From Thermoflexales bacterium (GTDB lineage: Bacteria > Chloroflexota > Anaerolineae > Fen-1058): a DNA stretch of 7,446 bases. The notes beneath the pieces are model-generated. The model was not told the origin of the DNA, ran no database searches, and saw only the letters and a list, made by a program, of their open reading frames with translations. This document shows, in pieces, positions 1-5,404 of the stretch. Within the stretch, counting starts at the first letter, position 1. Each line of letters opens with the position of its first letter. The position numbers and the translations under genes are program-made. The stretch lies in contig JAUQXD010000115.1 in the NCBI GenBank assembly GCA_030834835.1, positions 1 through 7,446 of the forward strand. Direction: 5' to 3'.

Positions 1-2
1 GG

Positions 3-233
3 CTGGTTGATGCGGACACGCTCAAAGTCCGCATCGACGAACTGCATGTCACGATCAGCCGGTTGATGAATGAACTGCTGGAGCGCACCACCCAGGTGGC
101 GGCCCTGCACACTGCCAGCCAAACCGTCATCGATCGCTGGACACACGGCGACCTGGCCGGTTCAGTGCGGCAGCTGGCGGCGCTGTTACCTTCACCCTCG
201 ACGGTGCAACATGACACAGCCGCGGATCGTTAA
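3..233 (+). CDS. C-terminal end of an unidentified protein (5' truncated by the window)
   Basis: The reading frame starting at base 3 is open from the window edge to a TAA at 231-233, giving 76 residues of an incomplete protein. The first part (LVDADTLKVRIDELHVTISR and onward through LMNELLERTTQV) is rich in charged and leucine residues with helix-like spacing. It reads as a coiled coil or long amphipathic helix. The end is a looser tail, PSPSTVQHDTAADR. No catalytic motif is visible and I do not recognise the family. The stop overlaps the proposed radC start by 23 bases in another frame, which suggests translational coupling and one transcript with radC. The frame is supported by natural-looking composition and by the fact that the competing frame 1 stops early. 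Its true start and N-terminal domain lie outside the window. Confidence 0.6.
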   Translation: MVDADTLKVRIDELHVTISRLMNELLERTTQVAALHTASQTVIDRWTHGDLAGSVRQLAALLPSPSTVQHDTAADR

Positions 234-909
234 CCGGCCGCTGTTCACACCGTCGCTGCGGGTGTTGCGGGAAGCCCCGGCTGAACGCGTCCTGCAGCTG
301 GCACCCACGGCGTCGTTGCTGGACGTCATCAGTGCGGTAATCGGCGATCCCGACACCGCGCTGCGGGTGCTGGCTGAGTTTCCAACGCTGCTTGATCTGC
401 ACCGGGCCTCACCGGCGGAACTGCGGCGCATCCATGGTCTGGGGCCCAGACGCCTGACGGCTCTCAAGGCCGCACTCGAACTGGGCCGTCGGACCGTGGG
501 CGTCGCGGTGGGTGAGCGGCCGCAGGTGCGAACGCCGTCCGATGCGGCGCGGCTGCTGCTGCCGGAAATGAACCTGTTGGACCAGGAGCAGCTGCGCGTC
601 GTGTTGCTCGATACGCGTCACCGCGTGATTGCGATCCCGACGATCTATGTCGGCAATGTGGGCTCCTCGATCCTGCGTACCGCCGAGGTGTTTCGCGAGG
701 CGATCCGCCAAAACGCGCCGGCCATCATCGTCGTGCACAACCATCCGTCGGGCGACGCTTCACCGAGTCCCGAGGATGTGAGTGTGACCCGTTTGATCAT
801 CGATGCGGGCAAGTTGCTCGATATCGATGTGCTGGATCATCTCATCCTGCCGGGCAATGGCCAACAGACTTTTGTCTCTCTAAAAGACAACGGCCTAGCC
901 TTTGGCTAG
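211..909 (+). CDS. radC: RadC-family JAMM/MPN domain protein
   Basis: This 232-residue protein matches the RadC/UPF0758 family in length and layout. Residues about 25-95 form the N-terminal helix-hairpin-helix part, with IHGLGPRRL around residues 74-82. Residues about 105-230 form the MPN domain. The JAMM zinc site is complete: E159 in RTAEVFREA, then H176 and H178 in VVHNHPSG, S186, and D189. Family members are predicted metal-dependent hydrolases. The old link to DNA repair is not well supported experimentally, and the genes are frequent on mobile elements. I chose ATG 211 because the frame upstream (from 70) is rich in Trp, Cys and Arg and overlaps the better-looking upstream frame; no strong Shine-Dalgarno is visible, consistent with coupling to the upstream gene. 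The 3' end lies in a small hairpin. Confidence 0.92.
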   Translation: MTQPRIVNRPLFTPSLRVLREAPAERVLQLAPTASLLDVISAVIGDPDTALRVLAEFPTLLDLHRASPAELRRIHGLGPRRLTALKAALELGRRTVGVAVGERPQVRTPSDAARLLLPEMNLLDQEQLRVVLLDTRHRVIAIPTIYVGNVGSSILRTAEVFREAIRQNAPAIIVVHNHPSGDASPSPEDVSVTRLIIDAGKLLDIDVLDHLILPGNGQQTFVSLKDNGLAFG

Positions 910-910
910 G
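894..910. terminator. Small hairpin spanning the radC stop codon
   Basis: A 7-bp perfect stem (CCTAGCC / GGCTAGG) with a TTT loop covers the radC TAG stop (907-909). The mirror image supplies a TAG stop at 897-895 for a candidate minus-strand ORF, so both convergent frames would end inside the same palindrome. No U-run follows, so a classical rho-independent terminator is not shown. It could be a short bidirectional end signal or chance. Confidence 0.35.
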
Positions 911-1020
911 GCAGAACGTGCGCTGTCGGCAACTATCGTCAGCGCGGCTTCGATCAGTAGCGACTCCGCTTCAGTGGGCCACAGGAAGATATGCGTCTTC
1001 CTGTGGCCCACCTCGATCAT
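895..1020 (-). CDS. Candidate 41-residue minus-strand ORF, unknown function
   Basis: On the minus strand an ATG at 1020-1018 (or a GTG three bases earlier) opens a 41-codon frame ending in TAG at 897-895. The product begins MIEVGHRKTHIFLWP. It continues with an alanine-, leucine- and glutamate-rich, helix-like tail (TEAESLLIEAALTIVAD...), which looks protein-like. Against it: no convincing Shine-Dalgarno is seen, it is very short, and a perfect palindrome lies inside it and dictates many of its codons. It converges on radC and overlaps its last bases. It may be a real small gene, the remnant of a larger one (a separate 23-codon frame with protein-like composition lies further upstream on this strand at 1162-1091), or a by-product of the hairpin. 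I recognise no family. Confidence 0.3.
   Translation of the reverse strand: MIEVGHRKTHIFLWPTEAESLLIEAALTIVADSARSALAKG
974..1011. repeat. Perfect 16-bp inverted repeat (strong hairpin)
   Basis: The left arm GTGGGCCACAGGAAGA (974-989) is an exact reverse complement of the right arm at 996-1011, with a six-base loop, TATGCG. The stem is GC-rich and would be very stable as RNA or as a DNA cruciform. No T-run follows on either side, so it is not a canonical rho-independent terminator. It could still end or stabilise the radC transcript, or be one copy of a dispersed palindromic repeat. Only one copy is seen in this window. Confidence 0.8.
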
Positions 1021-1061
1021 CACTGGTTAACTGCGGAGATTCACTTGCTGCGATCGAGGTG
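1009..1061. repeat. 10-bp inverted repeat CACCTCGATC ... GATCGAGGTG
   Basis: CACCTCGATC at 1009-1018 is exactly complementary to GATCGAGGTG at 1052-1061, with a 33-base gap. The left arm shares three bases with the end of the 16-bp hairpin, so in RNA the two structures would compete slightly. It lies upstream of the three-gene operon and could be a divided operator or a longer stem. The rest of 1021-1160 shows no convincing sigma-70-type promoter, although the operon promoter must lie there if the operon is transcribed separately from radC. Confidence 0.35.
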
Positions 1062-1162
1062 AGCGGTTGATCGTATCTGCCGCAACCCCCTCATCGATCC
1101 CAGGTCATTGCGCCTGATAGGTCGTACCCCACTTCAAGCTGCGCTCTCTGAGGCGGTTCCAT

Positions 1163-1194
1163 AGGAGGAAGTTATCACATGCTGGAGGAAGAAC
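1163..1194 (+). promoter_or_regulatory. Two tandem Shine-Dalgarno sites before the operon
   Basis: AGGAGG at 1163-1168 sits 10 bases before an ATG at 1179. A second GGAGG at 1184-1188 sits six bases before the ATG at 1195. The two ATGs are in different frames. The second pair starts the 172-residue gene. The first would start a 22-codon leader peptide (1179-1247) that overlaps the gene's start and contains the second Shine-Dalgarno. This decides the start of the 172-residue gene at 1195 and hints at translational coupling. Confidence 0.7.
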
Positions 1195-1247
1195 ATGTCA
1201 CACTCTCAAACCGCTCAGGCTGGCCAACTGCCGCTTGTCCTGAGTGA
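1179..1247 (+). CDS. Possible 22-residue leader peptide overlapping the next gene
   Basis: ATG 1179 has the strongest Shine-Dalgarno in the window (TAGGAGGAA, 10 bases upstream). It opens a 22-codon frame beginning MLEEEHVTLSNRSGW and ending at TGA 1245-1247. Its second to fifth codons (CTG GAG GAA GAA) are themselves the ribosome binding site for the downstream ATG 1195. Ribosomes translating it would cover and then pass the start of the 172-residue gene in another frame, so it could couple or throttle operon translation. The peptide has no attenuator-like run of a single amino acid. It may be only a duplicated start region with no function. Confidence 0.3.
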   Translation: MLEEEHVTLSNRSGWPTAACPE

Positions 1248-1713
1248 ACCGTCTACCCCGGCAGAGTCTCTTACGCTCGATCAACTCACACTCGCTGAAC
1301 TGCGCTATCTGCACGGGCCAATCGTCCAGCCGCGTTTCAGTGGCTGGGATATTCCCGATCGACTGCGCGCACTCGTGCCACTGGCGCGTTGGTGGCAGAT
1401 CGTGCAGGGTCGAGCGGCTGACGGCGAGCGAGACCTGGCATCCGAAGAAGAAGCCATCGGCTATCTGTCGTGCGCCAGTCTGGAGGCGCCGCTGTCTCAT
1501 GACTGGGCCGAGATCTTCTTCTACCTCAGCCAGCAGGTCTTTCCACGCTGGGGCCTGGTCACAGGTGAAGCTGTGCCTGAGGCCCTGGGGCTGAGCCAGC
1601 CGGTCACGTTGAACTCGCAGCAAGTCGTTGATCTGCGGCGATTCCGCCGCTGGCTGCGACGACGCGTTGAAGACGGCGCAAAACGTCAGCGCTCTCGTCA
1701 CTCAAGTTCATAA
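1195..1713 (+). CDS. Unrecognised 172-residue protein, first gene of the MoxR-VWA operon
   Basis: I do not recognise this protein. It is preceded by GGAGG six bases before the ATG and is followed 30 bases later by the MoxR-like gene, so it is almost certainly co-transcribed with it. Residues 1-25 are a polar, probably disordered lead. Residues about 26-125 look globular and mostly helical, with an unusual number of tryptophans (W51, W66, W67, W104, W119): SGWDIPDRLRALVP, LARWWQIVQG, HDWAEIFFYLSQQVFPRWG. The last 25 residues are strongly basic (RRFRRWLRRR, then KRQRSRHSSS), suggesting nucleic-acid, membrane or acidic-partner contact. No signal peptide, transmembrane helix or catalytic motif is visible. 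Its constant place beside an ATPase and a VWA protein would make it a substrate, adaptor or specificity subunit of that pair; this is inference. Confidence 0.85.
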   Translation: MSHSQTAQAGQLPLVLSEPSTPAESLTLDQLTLAELRYLHGPIVQPRFSGWDIPDRLRALVPLARWWQIVQGRAADGERDLASEEEAIGYLSCASLEAPLSHDWAEIFFYLSQQVFPRWGLVTGEAVPEALGLSQPVTLNSQQVVDLRRFRRWLRRRVEDGAKRQRSRHSSS

Positions 1714-1743
1714 CTCATCACACTCAAACGGAGGAAAGCAGCA

Positions 1744-3396
1744 ATGGATACATCCCTGTTGTTTCGGAAACGCCGGCCGCTGACAGATGAAGGCCTGGGC
1801 TGGCTCAGCGGCGATGAGCGCGGCCCGTGGTGCGCCCGCCGCAATGCCACCAGCGAAGCCGGCGTCTCAGCGATCTTGATCCGCGCGCTGCAGACAGCCG
1901 CCATGCATCATGCCATCGTCGAGGCCGTGTTCTCAGCTAAAGACGGGCGGCCGATCACGATCGTGAGTTCGACCAGCAAATCGACCGGCAAACCGATCGA
2001 ATCGTTCCTCGTCTCGCCCGGAGCCTCAACGCCGTGGGCGGCGTATCTGCCAAACGGTGGGCCTGAGAAGGTGACCTACTATCTGGGTCTGCTGGTGCTG
2101 GCTGAAGCCATGGCCGCACCCGCCGCGGCCGTCGATCTGCTCGATGCTTACGAGGCGTTGATCACGGCGACGAAGGGCGGGACGATCACGGCCGATCACA
2201 AGGAACTGCTGTGCGGCACGGCGGATGAGCTTTACTACTACTTGCGCTACCAAGACTTGCCGGTAGAGCCGGCCAATGATCGGTTGAAAGAACTGCTGGT
2301 TCAAGATCTGGCTGCGGTCGGCGTGTTGGGAACCCTCAGCACCGGCACTGGCGTTACGCCGTTTTCACCGCAGGTGTTCTACGATGCTGAGGCCTTGCAC
2401 GCCTATCGAGCAGGGACGACGTCGGCTGTGTTGCCGAGCGCAAAGCCCGCCTCTAAAGCGAAACCGCGCGCCAGGTCGGCCGCGCCCGGTGGACGGCCTA
2501 ACAGTCTGGGTCGCTTCGTGGGTCGGCAGGCGCAGTTGTTATACGACAGTTTGCGGCGCGGCAAGACGGTGCTGCTGGCTGGACCGACCGGCACCGGCAA
2601 GACGTTAGCGGTAGAAGACGTGGCACAGCAACTGCCTGAGGCGCGGCTGGTCAGGGTCGAGGGCAAGGAGGGCATGCTCGATGTGGACTTTCTCGGCAAC
2701 ATCGTGCCGCGTGAGCAAGCCCGCGTGTGGCAGGATGGCCCGCTGGCTGAAGCGATCCTGGCGGCGCAGTTTGACCCGGTGTTGCTCTTCATCGACGAGC
2801 TGACCCGCTTCCCGCGCGAGCAGATCAATCTGTTGATTGGCTTGCTCAATCGCAAGTCCGGCGACATCTGCCGGCAGGAAGGCCTCGATCTGATCGGTGA
2901 CGGGCCGTTCTATGTCGCACGTGTGCCGCAGGATAACAGCCGGGTGTTCGCCTGTCCCTGTGATCATCTGTTGATCGCGGCGGCGGCCAACTTCGGCAAA
3001 GACTACGCCGTGTATCCGCTGGATCCCGCGCTGCGCCGGCGCTTCACGACCATCATCGAGTTCGACTATCCGGCGAAAGACGTGGAGATTGATCTGCTCG
3101 ATCGGTTCACCGGCCTCGATCGCAATCTGGCCGAAGCGCTGGTGGCGGTCGCGATCGAAAGCCGCCGCGTGCATGAGAACGGCGATCTGCCGGGTATGAT
3201 CGACACCGCCTCGCTGATCGAATGGGGCCGCAAATGTGTCGAAGCCGGCGCGCGCTCACATGGCGAAGTCATGGATATGGCGGCATTGACGTGGGCCGAT
3301 CTAGTCTGCGGTCGCACACACGATGGCCGTGTCGATGCCGGGCACTTCAACGCGCTGCGTGATCATCTCGAAGCGCTCGCGCTGTTGCCGAAGTGA
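1744..3396 (+). CDS. MoxR-like AAA+ ATPase with a large N-terminal extension
   Basis: This 550-residue protein has an AAA+ core in its C-terminal half. Walker A is GPTGTGKT (280-287), Walker B is LLFIDE (347-352), the sensor-1 asparagine is N416 in IAAAANFGKD, and an arginine-finger region, DPALRRRF, is at 427-434. Between Walker B and sensor 1 sits an insert of about 40 residues (372-408), as expected for the pre-sensor-1 hairpin of the MoxR/AAA_5 clade. A helical C-terminal lid follows (about 445-550). Such ATPases form hexamers that remodel a partner, generally with a VWA protein, and one is encoded immediately downstream. Residues 1-230 match no domain I can name. They are joined to the core by a basic, Ala/Pro/Lys/Arg-rich linker (232-253). 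GGAGG nine bases before ATG 1744 supports the start. The stop TGA overlaps a GTG of the next gene's frame, so the two are tightly coupled. Confidence 0.9.
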   Translation: MDTSLLFRKRRPLTDEGLGWLSGDERGPWCARRNATSEAGVSAILIRALQTAAMHHAIVEAVFSAKDGRPITIVSSTSKSTGKPIESFLVSPGASTPWAAYLPNGGPEKVTYYLGLLVLAEAMAAPAAAVDLLDAYEALITATKGGTITADHKELLCGTADELYYYLRYQDLPVEPANDRLKELLVQDLAAVGVLGTLSTGTGVTPFSPQVFYDAEALHAYRAGTTSAVLPSAKPASKAKPRARSAAPGGRPNSLGRFVGRQAQLLYDSLRRGKTVLLAGPTGTGKTLAVEDVAQQLPEARLVRVEGKEGMLDVDFLGNIVPREQARVWQDGPLAEAILAAQFDPVLLFIDELTRFPREQINLLIGLLNRKSGDICRQEGLDLIGDGPFYVARVPQDNSRVFACPCDHLLIAAAANFGKDYAVYPLDPALRRRFTTIIEFDYPAKDVEIDLLDRFTGLDRNLAEALVAVAIESRRVHENGDLPGMIDTASLIEWGRKCVEAGARSHGEVMDMAALTWADLVCGRTHDGRVDAGHFNALRDHLEALALLPK

Positions 3397-3404
3397 GGCG
3401 GAAC

Positions 3405-4991
3405 ATGATGAAGCAATCTCCATCTTCTGGCGGGACAACACTGACCGCCCCGTGGTGGATCTGGCGCAAAGTACAGACGCGCCTGATCAAATGGACGCTG
3501 CTGTTACTGGGAGGCCGGAAGTATGCGGTCGAGCTGACGACGAAGATCGAAACGGGCGCGCACTATCCCGATCTCAAACGCATCGAGGTCAACCCGGAGC
3601 TGTTCGCGCGCGAATCGATCGACGTGCAGTTCCGCGCCACGCAGGGCCTGCTGTTGCACGAAGTCGGGCATGCCCTTTACACCGATGGCTGGCCGGAACA
3701 AAAAGAGAATGTGTTGTGCGAGTTGGTCAACATGTTGGAGGATCACAGAATCGAGCAAAACATGAGCGTTGCGTTTCCGGGTGGTGCGCCGGCGTTGACG
3801 TTGCTCGGTGATCTGGTCTATCGCGAGGTGCGCGGCCTCGAATCGAAGCCGGAATACAAGGCACTGGATGCGTGCCTCGCCTGGCGCTGGGCGCATACGC
3901 GCAGCGATGAGCGTGAGAGGTTCAAGCGGCTCAACATGCTGAAGGATGAGGTGTCGCGCGATCTGTGGTTGAAGATCAGACCGCTGGTCGAAGCTGCCTG
4001 GAACGCGCCGGACACGAGTGAAGTGATTCGACTCGCGCGGGACATCCTCGCGATCTTGCACATCCCAGAGAGTCTGCCGCCGCGCCGCTTCAAAGGTGTG
4101 AGCCTCGACGGTGTGCCGCTCCATCGCGGCGACGACGATCCGGCCTTGCCCACCCCGACCGGCTCGGAGATCGATGGTCCCGGCCTCGACGGCATCCCGC
4201 GCGAGACCAAAGAGCATCACCCCGGTGATGGTCGATCATGGACGAGGCCCCAACCCTACATCGCGTTGGAAGATGCGGCCCGCCCGCTGGCAAAGCGCAT
4301 CATCGAAACACTTCAAGAGCCGCACCCCAATGTACGGCCACGGCCGGATGCTGTTTCGGGGCGGTACTCGTACCGCCTCGAAACCCGTGACTGGGAGCGG
4401 CCGTTTCAACGCCGCGCTGAGATCGGGCGCGCGCCGCGCAGCCTGGCGCTGGTTCTGCTGGTGGATTGGTCGAGTTCGATGCGGGGCAGTGCGGCGGGCG
4501 TGAAACTCGCGCTGATGGCGCTGCATCTGGCCACCGAGCAACTTGCGATCCCCCATGCGATCACGTTCTTTGGCGCAGGCCGCGATGCTCCACCGGATGA
4601 ACGCATCGAAACGATCGTCGCCTTCAATGAACGCAGCGAGTGGCCGAAAGCGCTGATTGCCGGTTATGAACCTTCGGCGGGCAACGAGTATCTGTTCGCT
4701 GCCCTCGACCGGGCCATCAGTGATCTGCAAGCCCGATCGGAACGCGATAAGATCATCGTCTGTCTGCATGACGGTCAGCCGGTGTGGTCAGGTCGTGAAG
4801 GCCGCGACTGGGACCTGTCGGTCGCGCGGCTGAAACTGGCTGAGCAGAAAGGCATCAAATCGATCGGGTTGTTTCTGGGTGAAGGCGAGGAAGAGCTGCG
4901 CAAGATGCAGCGGTTGTTTCCGCGCCTGATCGCGACTACCCCGGATCGATTGCCGGAAAAACTCGGCAGTATGTTAATAAGTTTGGCGTAA
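3405..4991 (+). CDS. VWA-domain protein with N-terminal HExxH metallopeptidase-like region
   Basis: The 528-residue product has two parts. Near the N-terminus, LLLHEVGHALYTDGW (82-96) carries HEVGH (85-89), a zincin motif. It is followed by LVNMLEDHRIEQNM (107-120), where E112 is a plausible third zinc ligand. This arrangement is like the putative metallopeptidase region in front of VWA-like domains (DUF2201-type) and CobT relatives. Residues about 346-528 form a VWA domain with MIDAS motif DWSSS (354-358) and a second aspartate in CLHDGQP (D456). The usual MIDAS threonine seems to be replaced near GNEYL (426-430). A Pro/Gly-rich, acidic middle (about 222-285) is probably flexible. VWA partners of MoxR ATPases act as metal-dependent adaptors; proteolysis is possible but unproven. 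I prefer ATG 3405 (GAGGCGGA just upstream; ATG 3408 is equally possible) over GTG 3393, which overlaps the previous stop without a visible Shine-Dalgarno. A terminator follows closely. Confidence 0.88.
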   Translation: MMKQSPSSGGTTLTAPWWIWRKVQTRLIKWTLLLLGGRKYAVELTTKIETGAHYPDLKRIEVNPELFARESIDVQFRATQGLLLHEVGHALYTDGWPEQKENVLCELVNMLEDHRIEQNMSVAFPGGAPALTLLGDLVYREVRGLESKPEYKALDACLAWRWAHTRSDERERFKRLNMLKDEVSRDLWLKIRPLVEAAWNAPDTSEVIRLARDILAILHIPESLPPRRFKGVSLDGVPLHRGDDDPALPTPTGSEIDGPGLDGIPRETKEHHPGDGRSWTRPQPYIALEDAARPLAKRIIETLQEPHPNVRPRPDAVSGRYSYRLETRDWERPFQRRAEIGRAPRSLALVLLVDWSSSMRGSAAGVKLALMALHLATEQLAIPHAITFFGAGRDAPPDERIETIVAFNERSEWPKALIAGYEPSAGNEYLFAALDRAISDLQARSERDKIIVCLHDGQPVWSGREGRDWDLSVARLKLAEQKGIKSIGLFLGEGEEELRKMQRLFPRLIATTPDRLPEKLGSMLISLA

Positions 4992-5017
4992 CTCGACAAG
5001 ATCGTTGTAACAAAAGA

Positions 5018-5050
5018 GACCTCGGCGCTGAACCGGGGTCTTTTCGTTTT
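5018..5050 (+). terminator. Rho-independent terminator of the three-gene operon
   Basis: GACCTCGG (5018-5025) pairs with CCGGGGTC (5033-5040), including one T-G wobble, around a seven-base loop. A T-rich run, TTTTCGTTTT (5041-5050), follows. An A-run upstream (5012-5015) can extend the stem against the T-run, which may let it work in both directions. It begins 27 bases after the VWA stop codon, so the operon very likely ends here and the STAND gene has its own transcript. Confidence 0.88.
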
Positions 5051-5074
5051 CAAGCAGGTGATTGGGGCAACCAC

Positions 5075-5332
5075 TCAGTGAGTCGGCAGATACGCACTGC
5101 CGCTCGCGTCGTAGTACGAATCGTACATGGTTGATACACCGCGTCACACTTCACGCGATAGTCGTCATCGGAGTTTTTCTGTGGCAAGTTCTCCGGTACC
5201 TCCTGAATCGCGACCAACACGGCGGCGTGGGTCTGCTACTGGTTGCGCCACCTGCGGCAGCACGAGCCACTCGGCCTTCATCGTGTTGAGGAAGTCGTAC
5301 CACTTTTTTGATTTCCCATCCGCGTTTGTCAT
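5075..5332 (-). pseudogene. Probable broken small gene, about 85 residues, with two compensating frameshifts
   Basis: On the minus strand ATG 5332-5330 has an AAGGAG 11 bases upstream (plus 5344-5349). It starts MTNADGKSKKWYDFLNTMKA, then EWLVLPQVAQP. That frame degrades into an Arg/Gly-rich stretch and stops at 5167-5165. Meanwhile the neighbouring frame becomes protein-like (HAAVLVAIQEVPENLPQKNS, then DDDYRVKCDAVYQ, about 5239-5131). At about 5128 the original frame resumes with MYDSYYDASGSAYLPTH and a stop at 5077-5075. The total span is a multiple of three, so one indel near 5235 and an opposite one near 5130 would restore an 85-residue protein. It is either a decaying gene or an intact one hit by sequencing errors. 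I recognise no family. It is divergent from the STAND gene, and their upstream regions overlap. Confidence 0.5.
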
Positions 5333-5340
5333 CGATCTGT

Positions 5341-5370
5341 TTGCTCCTTAGCCCATTTTCGTACTATACT
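5341..5370 (+). promoter_or_regulatory. Candidate sigma-70-type promoter for the STAND gene
   Basis: TTGCTC (5341-5346) and TATACT (5365-5370) are 18 bases apart and lie about 35 bases before ATG 5405. The minus strand of the same spot reads TATAGT (5368-5363), so divergent transcription toward the broken small gene is also conceivable. A GCGATCGC palindrome (5384-5391) lies between the -10 and the ribosome binding site and could be an operator or just a common genomic word. Confidence 0.45.
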
Positions 5371-5404
5371 GTTGAGGCATTCCGCGATCGCATAAGGTAC
5401 CTTC

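Noticed and set aside
70..210. N-terminal extension of the RadC frame back to ATG 70
   Set aside because: The added 47 residues are rich in Trp, Cys, Pro and Arg, unlike any RadC start, and they overlap a better coding frame (3-233). The length from ATG 211 fits the family.
2605..3174. 189-residue minus-strand ORF
   Set aside because: Antisense to the AAA+ core, whose Walker and sensor motifs prove the plus frame. No own ribosome binding site or motif.
3393..3404. GTG start for the VWA gene overlapping the previous stop
   Set aside because: No visible Shine-Dalgarno before GTG 3393, while ATG 3405/3408 has GAGGCGGA just upstream. It remains possible through translational coupling.
3504..4220. 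238-residue minus-strand ORF
   Set aside because: It lies entirely inside the VWA gene on the opposite strand. Its composition (long Arg, Gln, His runs) is that of an antisense shadow in GC-rich DNA.
1744..4991. CobS/CobT cobaltochelatase pair
   Set aside because: The ATPase-plus-VWA layout is similar. However, the ATPase has a large foreign N-terminal region, the VWA protein has a full HExxH site, and no cobalamin or porphyrin gene is nearby.
5062..5289. 75-residue plus-strand ORF with a hydrophobic stretch (HAIVVIGVFLWQVL)
   Set aside because: No Shine-Dalgarno, low-complexity end, and it is antisense to the protein-like minus-strand segments, which explain the region better. A small membrane protein or toxin is not supported.
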